Source of the DNA: a virus
DNA length: 26,124 nt
Direction: 5' to 3' (one strand)
Virus record (IMG/VR): IMGVR_UViG_3300025282_000207
Location: 1-26,124 of that record
The translations under genes and the position numbers were made by a program. Positions 6,277-13,122 of the stretch are shown here, in pieces. The notes under the pieces are model-generated. The model saw only the letters and a list, made by a program, of their open reading frames with translations. It had not been told where the DNA came from and made no database searches. Position 1 is the stretch's first letter. Every line of letters begins with the position of its first letter.

Positions 6277-8213
6277 TACAAGTCTCTCCAGCGTACACGG
6301 CCCCGGTCCTCACGCGGTGTTGAATGCACCAGGTACCTCATGGGGTCTGACCTGGTACCGGCGCCAAGGCGTTCTAGGTATCCTTCGGTCATCAGCTGTC
6401 GGATGGCACGTCCAACCACTGCAGTCTTCCCTTCTACACCGTCTACGATCTGTTGCCGGGTCATCCCGTCAGTGACGTGGCCCATGATAGCTTCTCTCAC
6501 GTCCCGGAACTCTACCTCGTCAAGAGAACCAACTGCCATCAGCAGACCGGTATCAAAGTCCAGCTCCAGGACTGTCTCTTCCATATCCTCGCCGTAACGC
6601 TGGCGGCTTTCCAGAGTGCGTCGGCCGTCCCGGTTCCTCATCGCTAGCATGGTATCGACAGAACCAAAGATAGCGGTACTGCCCAGGACACTGTCTCCCA
6701 TGTCCCGGTCTGCTTTGCCGGCGTGGTGGAGCATCATGATGTGGGCGCCACTAAGTCTTGCCATGGTGGCTATAGCCTCGGTCACTCTAGACATCTCGGC
6801 GTAATCGTTGGCATCAGCGACCGGCACCCACCGTATCATGGTGTCGATGACCACAAGACTTGGTCTGTGCTGTGCCACAGCTTTCTCCAGGGCGTAGATC
6901 GGTTCCTCGACCGTGGGCCCGGTGTAGACCCATATCCTGTCTTCCAGCTGGACGCCAGAGCGGACCAGGGCATCCTTGAGCTCACTACGTTTCCCTTCTG
7001 CGCTGAATTGGAGGAAGAGGACTGTACCCGGTTCCACTGTGCGACCCAGCAAGGTACCTCCGGTGGCGACAGTGGTTGCGATAGACCGGGCCAGGGTACT
7101 CTTGCCAACCTTTGGTCGACTAACAAGGATGGAGATCGAGCTGGTTGCCAGTGTCTTGTCCCAGAGCCAGGACTGGGTTTCGGCTGGCTCCTGCAAGAGC
7201 TCTGTCCAGGGAGTGAACGAAAATGACCCACCCGGCGCCGGTGAGGGGGCGTCGGATGGGTCGTCCGGCACGGGAATCGAGGAGGGAGAATCCCCGAATC
7301 CTCGTGCGCGGAGTGCTGCGGCTGCTCGGGAATGGTCGCCATCATGCTCCAGTACCGCATGGGCCCCAAACTTGCTGTATGCAGTGTTCGGGTCGAACTC
7401 TGTACTGGAAGTGAAGACATAGAACAGATCCGTACCCGCATAGTTCGTCGTTCCACTGATACCCACTGTCTTCCCGGGCCGTTGCCAGTAGGTAACGCCG
7501 TCCCGGGTGTATATTTTTTGCCATCCTGCCGGCAACAGGACATCAGACCAGGTGGATTCTGCGTTGTAGTGGTCACCAGGTCGACTTTGGTCTTCCGACC
7601 CCCGCAAATCGGCTCTCCGTGCGTTTTTATCGAGCGATTTAGCGAGGTCCAGTAGTAATTGGCGTTCCTCAGGCGTGATGGCCGGGATTGTTGCGATGCT
7701 TCCTTGCAACAGGGTATACGGCTGACCGGACGGGTGGACTGTGCCGCTGGTGGGCGCAATGATGACGTACCCACCTTCTCCCCGGATTTCGATGAGGGTT
7801 TCGTCTTGTTCGTTGTTGGCAAGTTTGAGATTGTGAGATATCTCACTACACCGCCACAACCAATGCATCCCTTTGGGAGTACTTTCCAGGTAACCGGCTT
7901 CGATGCGGTCGACAAGTCCACTAAGACCAGCCAGTTGGGCCTGGTCGATGAACTCTTCGTATGCGTCTTTGCGATCAAAGTCTATGCATTCTAGATTTCC
8001 AGATACTTGTCCACAAACTACACCGATGCCAGTGATGCTGGCATCGGTGTACCACTGTGTTATCTCATCTAGTGTCGGCCATTGCTCCTGGTATGTCTGC
8101 CATCTCCCTAAGGGTGCCTTGGTGCCATCGTTGCGTGGTGGGACTATCGATATCCCGTTATCTAATGCTTGCTCAGCTATCGTGAGTAGCGAATATTCCG
8201 TCATGCCAGGCAT
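6276..8213 (-). CDS. Primase-polymerase fused to RecA-like helicase
   Basis: A 645-residue replication protein. Residues about 10-165 are a bifunctional primase-polymerase domain: the metal-binding pair D78 and D80 in ECIDFD, STPKG at 111-115 with H117, and EIRGEGGYVI at 142-151. Residues 225-305 contain the FYVFTSSTEFDPNTAYSKF-type linker seen in such fusions. A RecA/RepA-like ATPase follows: P-loop SRPKVGKST at 365-373 (the first Gly of the consensus is Ser), Walker B VVIDT at 454-458 and MLHHAGK at 494-500. The last 60 residues look like a winged helix. It should prime and unwind DNA at the phage origin. The start is uncertain between 8213 and 8204; neither has a clear ribosome binding site and both lie inside the upstream gene. 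Confidence 0.85.
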   Translation of the reverse strand: MPGMTEYSLLTIAEQALDNGISIVPPRNDGTKAPLGRWQTYQEQWPTLDEITQWYTDASITGIGVVCGQVSGNLECIDFDRKDAYEEFIDQAQLAGLSGLVDRIEAGYLESTPKGMHWLWRCSEISHNLKLANNEQDETLIEIRGEGGYVIIAPTSGTVHPSGQPYTLLQGSIATIPAITPEERQLLLDLAKSLDKNARRADLRGSEDQSRPGDHYNAESTWSDVLLPAGWQKIYTRDGVTYWQRPGKTVGISGTTNYAGTDLFYVFTSSTEFDPNTAYSKFGAHAVLEHDGDHSRAAAALRARGFGDSPSSIPVPDDPSDAPSPAPGGSFSFTPWTELLQEPAETQSWLWDKTLATSSISILVSRPKVGKSTLARSIATTVATGGTLLGRTVEPGTVLFLQFSAEGKRSELKDALVRSGVQLEDRIWVYTGPTVEEPIYALEKAVAQHRPSLVVIDTMIRWVPVADANDYAEMSRVTEAIATMARLSGAHIMMLHHAGKADRDMGDSVLGSTAIFGSVDTMLAMRNRDGRRTLESRQRYGEDMEETVLELDFDTGLLMAVGSLDEVEFRDVREAIMGHVTDGMTRQQIVDGVEGKTAVVGRAIRQLMTEGYLERLGAGTRSDPMRYLVHSTPREDRGRVRWRDL

Positions 8214-9018
8214 TGAAAAGGTGCAAAGAAGCTTGGAATGTCTTGAAGGCTTCTTTCCAGTCCTCTACGATGTGCTCCTTGTATCCTAGTTCGTTCTTGA
8301 ACAGGTGGACTACACGGCATTCGTCCACTTTGGTTCCAGTGAGCTCTTCGATGGCGCTGGCATAAGCTGCGACCTGGGCGCCGTGCTCTGGGTAGATCCC
8401 GGCGCCGGTCTTCCAGTCGAACAGCACAACCTTGTCGCCTTCGACCCCCACAAGGTCTGGAGAGCCAGCATAATGATGCTCGACTGACCAGACCGTTTGC
8501 TCCGTCCAGAGAGGCAGGATGTCTGCCTCCTCTCTCCATGCCTGGTAGGAATGGACAGCTTGCTGGAGCTGCGCCATGGCTTTCTCGTCAAACTCATCAG
8601 CATACTTGAACGTGTACAGTTCCCCCTGGAGCTCAGCAGCGATGCTGCCGTGAGCGTCCTCCCCTATCTTCCTGGCTATGTCCATTATCACAGGCCCTGC
8701 AGCCTTGGACTCCCTTTTCAGTGTGTCCAACCGGGCCCTCCAGGAGGTCTTAGGACGCTTGACCTCTGACTCTGGACACTGGGGCCATGGCTCTGCCATG
8801 GCTATACCGTAGGCGTGCTCCCAGGCTTTGTTCATCTTCCAGTCTCTAAGCCCCGGCTTGCCAATCATGTCCAGGACCGTGGTCACTGATGGCATCGCCG
8901 GCAAATCACCTATCTGGTAGTAACGCTCGAACATCTGGGTCTTTTCAGACCAAACGTCATCTTTGCGATTAGTCACTTCCAGACCAGCAAACTCTGGTAA
9001 AAGACTTAGGGTTTTCAT
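8173..9018 (-). CDS. PD-(D/E)XK (RecB/Cas4-like) exonuclease
   Basis: A 281-residue protein. It shows PSVTTVLDMIGKP at 43-55, a start typical of phage RecB-family nucleases, then the active-site core: GSPDLVG with D188, FDWKTG with D201 and K203, and the downstream Q215-x3-Y219 motif. A two-metal nuclease acting on DNA ends in recombination-dependent replication is the likely role. I chose ATG 9018 because AGGAGTAGCAGG precedes it; an upstream start at 9051 would overlap the SSB-like gene further. The gene follows the SSB-like gene after four bases and overlaps the primase gene by about 40 bases. Confidence 0.8.
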   Translation of the reverse strand: MKTLSLLPEFAGLEVTNRKDDVWSEKTQMFERYYQIGDLPAMPSVTTVLDMIGKPGLRDWKMNKAWEHAYGIAMAEPWPQCPESEVKRPKTSWRARLDTLKRESKAAGPVIMDIARKIGEDAHGSIAAELQGELYTFKYADEFDEKAMAQLQQAVHSYQAWREEADILPLWTEQTVWSVEHHYAGSPDLVGVEGDKVVLFDWKTGAGIYPEHGAQVAAYASAIEELTGTKVDECRVVHLFKNELGYKEHIVEDWKEAFKTFQASLHLFNAWHDGIFATHDS

Positions 9019-9022
9019 CCTG

Positions 9023-9535
9023 CTACTCCTCTTGCACTGCTTCTGGGCCACCCTCGATGAATTGGAGGATGCCTGTGGCTACCTCGTACATCTCTCCGCG
9101 TTCTATCTTGTCGGCGCAACACAGATCCTTGGCGTAAGAAATAGCCATCGACCGGTCTTTCTTCGTGTCTGACGTTGCACTGCCACCGCCACCGTTACCG
9201 TTGGGCTGGAAGTTATTGTTGGCTGGCTGCTCGCCGTTACTTGAGCTGCCCCCGTTCTCTGCGGCGCCCACAAAGGTCATAGTGATAGGGTTCCAGTAGT
9301 AGTCGTAGTCCCGGTCTGAACCCTGCTTGTTGCGGAACGAATTACCCTTGTTGAACTCGACCCGGTACTGCCCTAGCTGGAATGCAGATTCCCCGTTCAC
9401 TCTAGGCCATTCAAAATACTCTATCGGGTAATCACTCCAGGGCACTACCGCCTTTAGCTTCCAGCAATCGTTCCCCTTGCGGTCTGAAGCCCCTGCGAAC
9501 TCTGTGACGTTTATCACTTCTGTCTTGTCTGCCAT
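9023..9535 (-). CDS. SSB-like OB-fold DNA-binding protein
   Basis: A 170-residue protein. Residues 1-90 are beta-rich with many aromatics (WKLKAVVPW, YFEWPRV, YDYYWNP), as in OB folds. Residues 95-125 form a flexible Gly/Asn/Ser linker (NNNFQPNGNGGGGS). The C terminus is a helical segment, MAISYAKDLCCADKIERG then EVATGILQFIEGG, and ends acidic (EAVQEE). This layout and its position beside exonuclease and primase genes indicate a single-stranded DNA-binding protein. The start forms TAATG with the upstream stop, and AGGAGG lies 10 bases before it. Sequence identity to classical SSB is not obvious to me. Confidence 0.6.
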   Translation of the reverse strand: MADKTEVINVTEFAGASDRKGNDCWKLKAVVPWSDYPIEYFEWPRVNGESAFQLGQYRVEFNKGNSFRNKQGSDRDYDYYWNPITMTFVGAAENGGSSSNGEQPANNNFQPNGNGGGGSATSDTKKDRSMAISYAKDLCCADKIERGEMYEVATGILQFIEGGPEAVQEE

Positions 9536-9738
9536 TACTTATCTGCCTCCTCTAGTTGCTTTAGCACCGGTATGATGCCGCTCAATTTCTCTATGTTTTC
9601 CGCTATATGCTTGGAACGATCCATCAACAGGACCAGGTCTCTGTTGTGGACGGTAATCTGGATGTCCACTGTGCTCTTTTCGTCCTGGAGAGCCTCAATC
9701 TCCTGATGAACACGCTCACGAGTCTGTGCCAGCGTCAT
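9535..9738 (-). CDS. Short coiled-coil protein
   Basis: A 67-residue, almost wholly helical protein with heptad character (RERVHQEIEALQDEKSTVDIQ ... IAENIEKLSGIIPVLKQLEE, quoted in parts). ATG 9738 has AGGAGG six bases upstream, lying inside the preceding ribbon-helix-helix gene, which it overlaps by 23 bases. It probably dimerises. The function is unknown; its position suggests an accessory to the replication proteins downstream. Confidence 0.6.
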   Translation of the reverse strand: MTLAQTRERVHQEIEALQDEKSTVDIQITVHNRDLVLLMDRSKHIAENIEKLSGIIPVLKQLEEADK

Positions 9739-9931
9739 GCGTACCTCCTGTGGTTAGCGTCACTGTCTCAGGGTGGTCTCTCAAATCAGCTATCAATCGT
9801 TTGACTGCTATCCGAATTAAGAACGCCCTGGTCAACCCCTCACTCTCCGCGACTTCCCCCAGCGCGTGGTCGATGTCCGCGTCCAATGTAACGTGAATCT
9901 GTTGCTTGGGTGCCTTATGTGTTTTTTGCAT
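9716..9931 (-). CDS. Ribbon-helix-helix DNA-binding protein
   Basis: A 71-residue protein. Residues 10-50 match a ribbon-helix-helix unit: a beta strand QQIHVTLDADID, helix HALGEVAESEG, then LTRAFLIRIAVKRLIADL. Such proteins bind DNA as dimers of dimers and often repress their own promoter. It is the first gene after the terminator at 10004-10032, with a promoter just upstream. There is no Shine-Dalgarno sequence before ATG 9931 and the -10 box is eight bases away, so the mRNA may be leaderless. It probably regulates the replication operon it heads. Confidence 0.65.
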   Translation of the reverse strand: MQKTHKAPKQQIHVTLDADIDHALGEVAESEGLTRAFLIRIAVKRLIADLRDHPETVTLTTGGTHDAGTDS

Positions 9932-9939
9932 TGTTCAAG

Positions 9940-9968
9940 TTTACAGCTACTGTTATGGTCAAAGTCAA
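9940..9968 (-). promoter_or_regulatory. Sigma70-type promoter of the replication operon
   Basis: On the reverse strand, TTGACT (9968-9963) is followed after 17 bases by TGTAAA (9945-9940): five of six and four of six matches to consensus, with ideal spacing. It lies in the 72-base gap between the terminator and the ribbon-helix-helix gene. The expected transcription start is at or within a base or two of the ATG. A small palindrome, CCTGGAACCAGG at 9984-9995, lies just upstream of the -35 box and could be an operator. Confidence 0.55.
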
Positions 9969-10003
9969 TACCAAAGTGTACATCCTGGAACCAGGTTGTA
10001 GAC

Positions 10004-10032
10004 AAAAAAGGGGCCCGGCTTATGCCGGGCCC
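10004..10032 (-). terminator. Rho-independent terminator of the distal leftward operon
   Basis: GGGCCCGGC (10011-10019) and GCCGGGCCC (10024-10032) form a perfect 9-bp GC-rich stem with loop TTAT. On the reverse strand the stem is followed by six T residues (A run at 10004-10009). The stop codon of the gene at 10020 lies in the loop. This separates the accessory-gene transcript from the replication operon. Confidence 0.85.
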
Positions 10033-10244
10033 TGGCCTGTTTGTCGGAGGATTTCCGTAACCACTTCATCTGGTTTGCGCTTCTGTTCGTAGGCTTGCAG
10101 GAAGAACTCCTGAATGCGCTTGGATGCTTCCGGGTTCTCCAGGTACCATCCATGCCCTAACCGCGTCATATCGATGTTGTGGTCTTTGTTGAGGGTGAGC
10201 ACTACTGTACCCAGCCACTCAAAGAATGCGCGTTCTAATATCAT
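10020..10244 (-). CDS. Small protein, function unknown
   Basis: A 74-residue protein. I chose ATG 10244 over 10256 because GGAGG lies five bases before it and it overlaps the stop of the upstream repressor-like gene as ATGA. The protein is mostly helical (MILERAFFEWLGTVVLTLNK, then KRIQEFFLQAYEQKRKPDE) and ends in a Gln/Gly/Pro tail. No domain is recognised. Its end is built into the terminator hairpin. Confidence 0.6.
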   Translation of the reverse strand: MILERAFFEWLGTVVLTLNKDHNIDMTRLGHGWYLENPEASKRIQEFFLQAYEQKRKPDEVVTEILRQTGQGPA

Positions 10245-10477
10245 TCTTTCCTCCATGGTGGTTTCTTGAATATCATCCTGGTAGCCATAGCAGCTCTGAA
10301 CTCGTCGACGTCCATGGGATCGACCTGAAGCGCATTAGCGACAGCGCTTATGGTCTCTGTTGCCGGCCTGTAATACTGTTTCTCTATGTTGAGAATAGTG
10401 TGGTTCGTGACGCCTGCGAGCTCTGCGAGTGCTATCTGCGATAGCCGGTGTTTAATCCTCAGGTCCCTTAGTTTCAT
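10241..10477 (-). CDS. XRE-family helix-turn-helix regulator
   Basis: A 78-residue protein starting at ATG 10477 with AAGGAGGCACG upstream; longer upstream starts overlap the previous gene and are unlikely. Residues 3-60 match the Cro/C1-type helix-turn-helix: LRDLRIKHRLSQIALAELAG, then VTNHTILNIEK and ISAVANALQVD. Recognition helix residues fall around NHTILNIEKQ. It lies in a chain of ATGA-overlapping genes. It is a candidate for binding the operator-like repeats at 15959-16042 or its own region, but no target can be assigned from sequence. Confidence 0.75.
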   Translation of the reverse strand: MKLRDLRIKHRLSQIALAELAGVTNHTILNIEKQYYRPATETISAVANALQVDPMDVDEFRAAMATRMIFKKPPWRKE

Positions 10478-10677
10478 CGTGCCTCCTTGAATCGTTCCGG
10501 TTGATGTTCGTCGCAAACGAATGCTATCTCCAGGCCCGGGTCGTACTGGTGGTGGTCGCCAGACCAACCACCAGGAGACTCGAACGCTGGCAGGAATATG
10601 AGGGCTGCTACGTTTGAGCAGTCTGGAATCTCGCACTCCAGTTTGTCTTTGTTGTTTGTCTTCTCCCAGTCACCCAT
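10474..10677 (-). CDS. Small Cys/His protein, possible zinc binder
   Basis: A 67-residue protein with C-E-I-P-D-C near residue 15, a middle segment ESPGGWSGDHHQYDPG, and a final FVCDEHQPERF. Two Cys followed by a C-x2-H late in the sequence suggests a zinc site. GGGAG lies 10 bases before ATG 10677. It overlaps the next gene as ATGA. The family is not recognised. Confidence 0.55.
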   Translation of the reverse strand: MGDWEKTNNKDKLECEIPDCSNVAALIFLPAFESPGGWSGDHHQYDPGLEIAFVCDEHQPERFKEAR

Positions 10678-10678
10678 T

Positions 10679-10924
10679 TTAGTTATCTCCCAGGAGACGC
10701 TCGGCCTCTTCGATTGCTGTGCTTAACCGCTCTGGGTTGAAGTCGCTCAGCTGCTCCAGGATGTTGTCCCACTCGTTGGCTGCGTTATCGAGCTCCGTTC
10801 GGGCTCGGGTAATGTCTTCCTCCATTGTCTGTAAGTCTGATTCCTTGTCGCTTGCTGTCTCCTTGAGATGTGCTAGCGATGTGACCAGCTCCTGGACTAT
10901 GCCGGGTATCTCGTGTGCTTCCAT
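10679..10924 (-). CDS. Acidic coiled-coil protein
   Basis: An 81-residue protein, strongly acidic and helical (LKETASDKESDLQTMEEDIT, then RARTELDNAANEWDNILEQL), with heptad patterning through residues 15-60. GGAGG lies nine bases before ATG 10924. It is separated from the upstream gene by a 110-base gap holding two hairpins. No recognised domain. Confidence 0.6.
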   Translation of the reverse strand: MEAHEIPGIVQELVTSLAHLKETASDKESDLQTMEEDITRARTELDNAANEWDNILEQLSDFNPERLSTAIEEAERLLGDN

Positions 10925-10954
10925 GGCTTGTGCCTCCTACCTTTGTGTTAATAT

Positions 10955-11021
10955 GCACGCACGGGTTAACCTCCCGTGTGTGTGCGATGCGTCCCCGGGT
11001 TTCCTAGATTTCCCGGGGACG
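10955..11021 (-). repeat. Two tandem GC-rich hairpins in an intergenic gap
   Basis: The 110-base gap 10925-11034 holds no gene. Hairpin 1 pairs GCACGCACGGG (10955-10965) with CCCGTGTGTGT (10973-10983), 11 bp with two G-U pairs. Hairpin 2 pairs CGTCCCCGGG (10990-10999) with CCCGGGGACG (11012-11021), a perfect 10-bp stem with a 12-base loop. Neither is followed by a T run on the reverse strand, so these may be processing or stability elements rather than intrinsic terminators. Confidence 0.55.
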
Positions 11022-11034
11022 TTTCGCGTCTAGG

Positions 11035-11307
11035 CTAGCTCTTCGTAGCCCTGAATACGGCTACGTCCATCCAGTCGTGCCAGTGAACCTCGGGCCCCTC
11101 TGGACACTTGTCGTCTTTACAGACCTTGGATGATTGCTTGTCGGACGGCAGTGGGAAGTCTGTCCCGTAGACGACCTGGAGACTCACCTGGCCCTCCCAG
11201 GGGTGCTCTGGCACCACCTGGTCGAGCCTTCCGTCTTTGATGTAGATCCGTAGACTGATGTAGTCCAGGCTGTCCCGGTCAGGAATGGGGCTGATGTTAA
11301 CTCCCAT
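11035..11307 (-). CDS. Unrecognised 90-residue protein
   Basis: I chose ATG 11307 because GGAGGTGATT sits nine bases upstream; a TTG at 11313 is too close to it. The protein is beta-rich (DYISLRIYIKDGRLDQVV, GQVSLQVVYGTDFPL) and has two Cys (C66 and C71 region, VCKDDKCPEGPE) and a WHDWMD motif near the end. No family recognised. It overlaps the upstream gene by 11 bases and is the last gene before a hairpin-containing gap. Confidence 0.6.
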   Translation of the reverse strand: MGVNISPIPDRDSLDYISLRIYIKDGRLDQVVPEHPWEGQVSLQVVYGTDFPLPSDKQSSKVCKDDKCPEGPEVHWHDWMDVAVFRATKS

Positions 11308-11491
11308 CTCCAATCACCTCCAGCAAACTGTCGACTTCCATCTCTACTTCCATCTTCGCCCGTTCTACCTCTTCGGGCTCCAACTGGGTAGCTATGAATT
11401 TCGCCATAGCGACGCAAGCCTGTGATGCCTCTTCGTGAGGTGCTGTTACTGCTAGCCTGAGTGCTAGCTTGAGTCCCTCGTAGTCAGTCAT
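11297..11491 (-). CDS. Small helical acidic protein
   Basis: A 64-residue protein starting MTDYEGLKLALRLAV at ATG 11491, which overlaps the upstream stop as TAATG and has GGGAG upstream; a start at 11509 would lie inside the upstream gene. It is almost entirely helical and acidic (EPEEVERAKMEVEMEVDSLL). Function unknown. Confidence 0.55.
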   Translation of the reverse strand: MTDYEGLKLALRLAVTAPHEEASQACVAMAKFIATQLEPEEVERAKMEVEMEVDSLLEVIGDGS

Positions 11492-11790
11492 TAGAACTCC
11501 CTGGGCCATGTGAGTAGCGCGTTCCCGAACAGTAGTCGGCGGTCGCCGTCCAACATGACTGCGTTGACGTTCAGCGCGTTGCCCTCTTTGAATCGTCCCT
11601 CTTCGTCGACCATGAACAACCCAATCTTCTTGTCCTGGTACTTGGTGCCCTTGGGCAATATCACCGGCTCCGCGTACACCTTGCCGTACTTACCTCCTAT
11701 CAGTGTCTGGACTTCGTCCAGCGTGAACTTCTTGCCGTTCTCCGGAGTTACCTCTACAGGGTCCTGGTCCGGTACAAATAGCACTCCCAT
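11491..11790 (-). CDS. DUF3846-like small phage protein (tentative)
   Basis: A 99-residue protein from ATG 11790 (TAGGAGGCACACG upstream; the frame also opens earlier but without a site). The pattern EVTPENGKKFTLDEVQTLIGG, then a beta-rich core, VDEEGRFKEGNALNVNAVML and a final RRLLFGNALLTW resembles the DUF3846 type of phage proteins, whose function is not known. The ribosome binding site overlaps the stop of the preceding gene. Confidence 0.55.
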   Translation of the reverse strand: MGVLFVPDQDPVEVTPENGKKFTLDEVQTLIGGKYGKVYAEPVILPKGTKYQDKKIGLFMVDEEGRFKEGNALNVNAVMLDGDRRLLFGNALLTWPREF

Positions 11791-11800
11791 CGTGTGCCTC

Positions 11801-11977
11801 CTAGTAATTAGAATGTTGTGCAAGGTATGTCTGTCCAAAGCGAACTAGGGCCATTACGAATGCGTCCGCTTCCTCCAATGTATCGAGCTCTGTCACGTCT
11901 TCAGGCATCCCGGTGTCTTGGTAGTCATCGGTGCCCTCTTCGTGTTCCTCGATGTGTATCCAGATTTTGTATCCCAT
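11801..11977 (-). CDS. Small acidic protein, 58 residues
   Basis: A complete frame from ATG 11977 with AGGAGGTTGCC directly upstream, reading MGYKIWIHIEEHEEG to a TAG at 11803. An amphipathic beta start (YKIWIHIEEHEEG) and a helix ELDTLEEADAFVMALVRFG suggest a compact alpha/beta fold of the kind seen in short phage proteins that begin with a strand and a tail helix. Function unknown. It ends 10 bases before the next start, sharing its stop with that gene's ribosome binding site. Confidence 0.65.
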   Translation of the reverse strand: MGYKIWIHIEEHEEGTDDYQDTGMPEDVTELDTLEEADAFVMALVRFGQTYLAQHSNY

Positions 11978-12004
11978 GGCAACCTCCTGTGTGTTTCTCA
12001 GTCG

Positions 12005-12057
12005 TTAGACTGGGGGAAGCCCTGGAGCTTGGTCTCCAGGGCTCGGCCTCAGTCTAA
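12005..12057 (-). repeat. Long intergenic stem-loop (about 21 bp)
   Basis: TTAGACTG (12005-12012) pairs with CAGTCTAA (12050-12057), extended by a G-U and two G-C pairs. After a small internal loop AGCCCTGGAG (12018-12027) pairs perfectly with CTCCAGGGCT (12034-12043) around a six-base loop. It includes the stop codon of the upstream gene and no T run follows on either strand. RNA processing, mRNA protection or attenuation are all possible. Confidence 0.65.
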
Positions 12058-12210
12058 TGGCAGTTGGAGCTCTTCTAGGGCCTTCCAGGCCAGGTTCAGG
12101 TTCTCTACGCGCTCTGGTACTCCTTCCCAGCCCTCGAACATCTCGTAGAAGCTATCAGCATCGTTCAGGGCCTTGGCGATAGCTGCTACTTGTTCGCCTG
12201 TGATAATCAT
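12049..12210 (-). CDS. Small helical protein, 53 residues
   Basis: A complete frame from ATG 12210, overlapping the upstream stop as TAATG, ending TGA at 12051-12049. It reads MIITGEQVAAIAKALNDADS, then FYEMFEGWEGVPERVENLNL and a short tail. It is mostly helical and acidic. Function unknown. Its 3' end is folded into the long stem-loop that follows. Confidence 0.6.
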   Translation of the reverse strand: MIITGEQVAAIAKALNDADSFYEMFEGWEGVPERVENLNLAWKALEELQLPLD

Positions 12211-12656
12211 TAGTAATCATCCTCCACGTTCTCGCCTGCAGCCCTGAGCTGGGCGACGCCGTTGCCACCGTCTGCTGCCCAGCCACAGTAGCACCGGGCC
12301 AGCATCGGGCCCGGCTCCTTGTCTTTGCCCCGGTAGCTGAAGTGGGCTCCACAAGAGCATATCCATGCGCCACAAGAATCAGATCGCACGTATGAAGCTA
12401 TCGCTCTGTCCCCGTGTTGGTGTGGGAGCTTATGCACCTGGTTCCTCTGCTCCAGCACCTTGATGAGCTCTGTGTCATCTATGAGGTTGATTTCATCGAT
12501 GTTGGACTCTAACGTCTCTATGTCAATGTAATAATCTGGGATGTCTCCCCAGTCGTTGCTGTCTACGGCCTGCAACTGTTCTTTGGAATCCGCATACACA
12601 TACTTGGTAATGGCGGAATAATTGCGCTCTAGGATTACTACCTCGAATACGGGCAT
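12210..12656 (-). CDS. Protein with C-terminal zinc ribbon
   Basis: A 148-residue protein from ATG 12656 (GAAGGAGGCAAGTG upstream). The N terminus MPVFEVVILERNYSAITKYV is a beta-strand unit that resembles the start of the next upstream gene's product (MPEFRITTTQHVTYVYEV), so the two may be related by duplication. A helical acidic middle follows, and the C terminus has CGAWICSCGAHF ... ARCYCGWA, a four-Cys zinc ribbon. A nucleic-acid-binding accessory role is possible. Confidence 0.6.
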   Translation of the reverse strand: MPVFEVVILERNYSAITKYVYADSKEQLQAVDSNDWGDIPDYYIDIETLESNIDEINLIDDTELIKVLEQRNQVHKLPHQHGDRAIASYVRSDSCGAWICSCGAHFSYRGKDKEPGPMLARCYCGWAADGGNGVAQLRAAGENVEDDY

Positions 12657-12844
12657 CACTTGCCTCCTTCTTCCGGGTCGATTTCTTCGGTTTCTTGCCA
12701 CTTCTCCTGGTCGGTGAAGGAGTCAACGGCGTCGGCTCGGGTTAGTTTGTTGCTCCAGGCTGAGAACGCTTCTGCTGATGTCTCAGCGTCAACCTCGTAT
12801 ACGTAGGTGACGTGCTGGGTTGTAGTTATTCGGAATTCTGGCAT
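12656..12844 (-). CDS. Small beta-alpha protein related to its downstream neighbour
   Basis: A 62-residue protein from ATG 12844, overlapping the upstream stop as TGATG, with GGAGG eight bases before the start. Layout: strand (FRITTTQHVTYVYEVDA), helix (SAEAFSAWSNKLTRADA), acidic tail (EETEEIDPEEGG-like). The start and the YVYxVDA / YVYADS block parallel the first 35 residues of the next gene downstream. Function unknown. Confidence 0.55.
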   Translation of the reverse strand: MPEFRITTTQHVTYVYEVDAETSAEAFSAWSNKLTRADAVDSFTDQEKWQETEEIDPEEGGK

Positions 12845-13041
12845 CACTTGGCCTCCAGTATGGGTCTGATGTTGCTCCTATAGATTTTGATGCGTTGTCT
12901 CGCGAGTACGTGGTAAGTCTTGCTGCAACGGTCACAATATGCGCGTCCGCAACCACAGCTACAGCACGTGAGTCTGTCCACCATGGGGCTGTCGGCGCAC
13001 GATATCTGCACGTCACATCTCAGGCTGCCTAGTTGGGTCAT
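12844..13041 (-). CDS. Cys-rich zinc-binding small protein
   Basis: A 65-residue protein from ATG 13041 with GGCGGAGG upstream. It has a dense run of cysteines: RCDVQISC, then LTCCSCGCGRAYCDRCSKTYH, which can form one or two zinc knuckles, and a basic C terminus (RQRIKIYRSNIRPI). Basic residues beside zinc knuckles suggest nucleic-acid binding. A pair of hairpins precedes it in the leader. Confidence 0.6.
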   Translation of the reverse strand: MTQLGSLRCDVQISCADSPMVDRLTCCSCGCGRAYCDRCSKTYHVLARQRIKIYRSNIRPILEAK

Positions 13042-13068
13042 AAAAACCTCCGCCCATTGTGTGTATTT

Positions 13069-13112
13069 GCCGCTATGAGCGGCGACTTGGGCACCGGTAC
13101 GGTCCGGTGCCC
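13069..13112 (-). repeat. Two hairpins in the gap before the Cys-rich gene
   Basis: GCCGCT (13069-13074) pairs with AGCGGC (13078-13083), and GGGCACCGG (13089-13097) pairs with CCGGTGCCC (13104-13112), both perfect. They occupy most of the 81-base gap 13042-13122, and no T run follows on the reverse strand. They resemble the other hairpins that punctuate the leftward operon. Confidence 0.55.
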
Positions 13113-13122
13113 TGGTCGACGT

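Noticed and set aside
6154-6597. Forward-strand open frame in the primase region
   Set aside because: No ribosome binding site, Ser/Pro/Arg-rich, opposite a clearly coding gene.
6836-7978. Long same-strand open frame (380 codons) inside the primase-helicase gene
   Set aside because: It is wholly inside a gene with clear primase and ATPase motifs in another frame, is Ser/Arg/Pro-rich, and shows no domain; it is a shadow.
9984-9995. Palindrome CCTGGAACCAGG as a terminator
   Set aside because: The stem is only 5-6 bp and no T run follows; the strong terminator is at 10004-10032. It is at most an operator.
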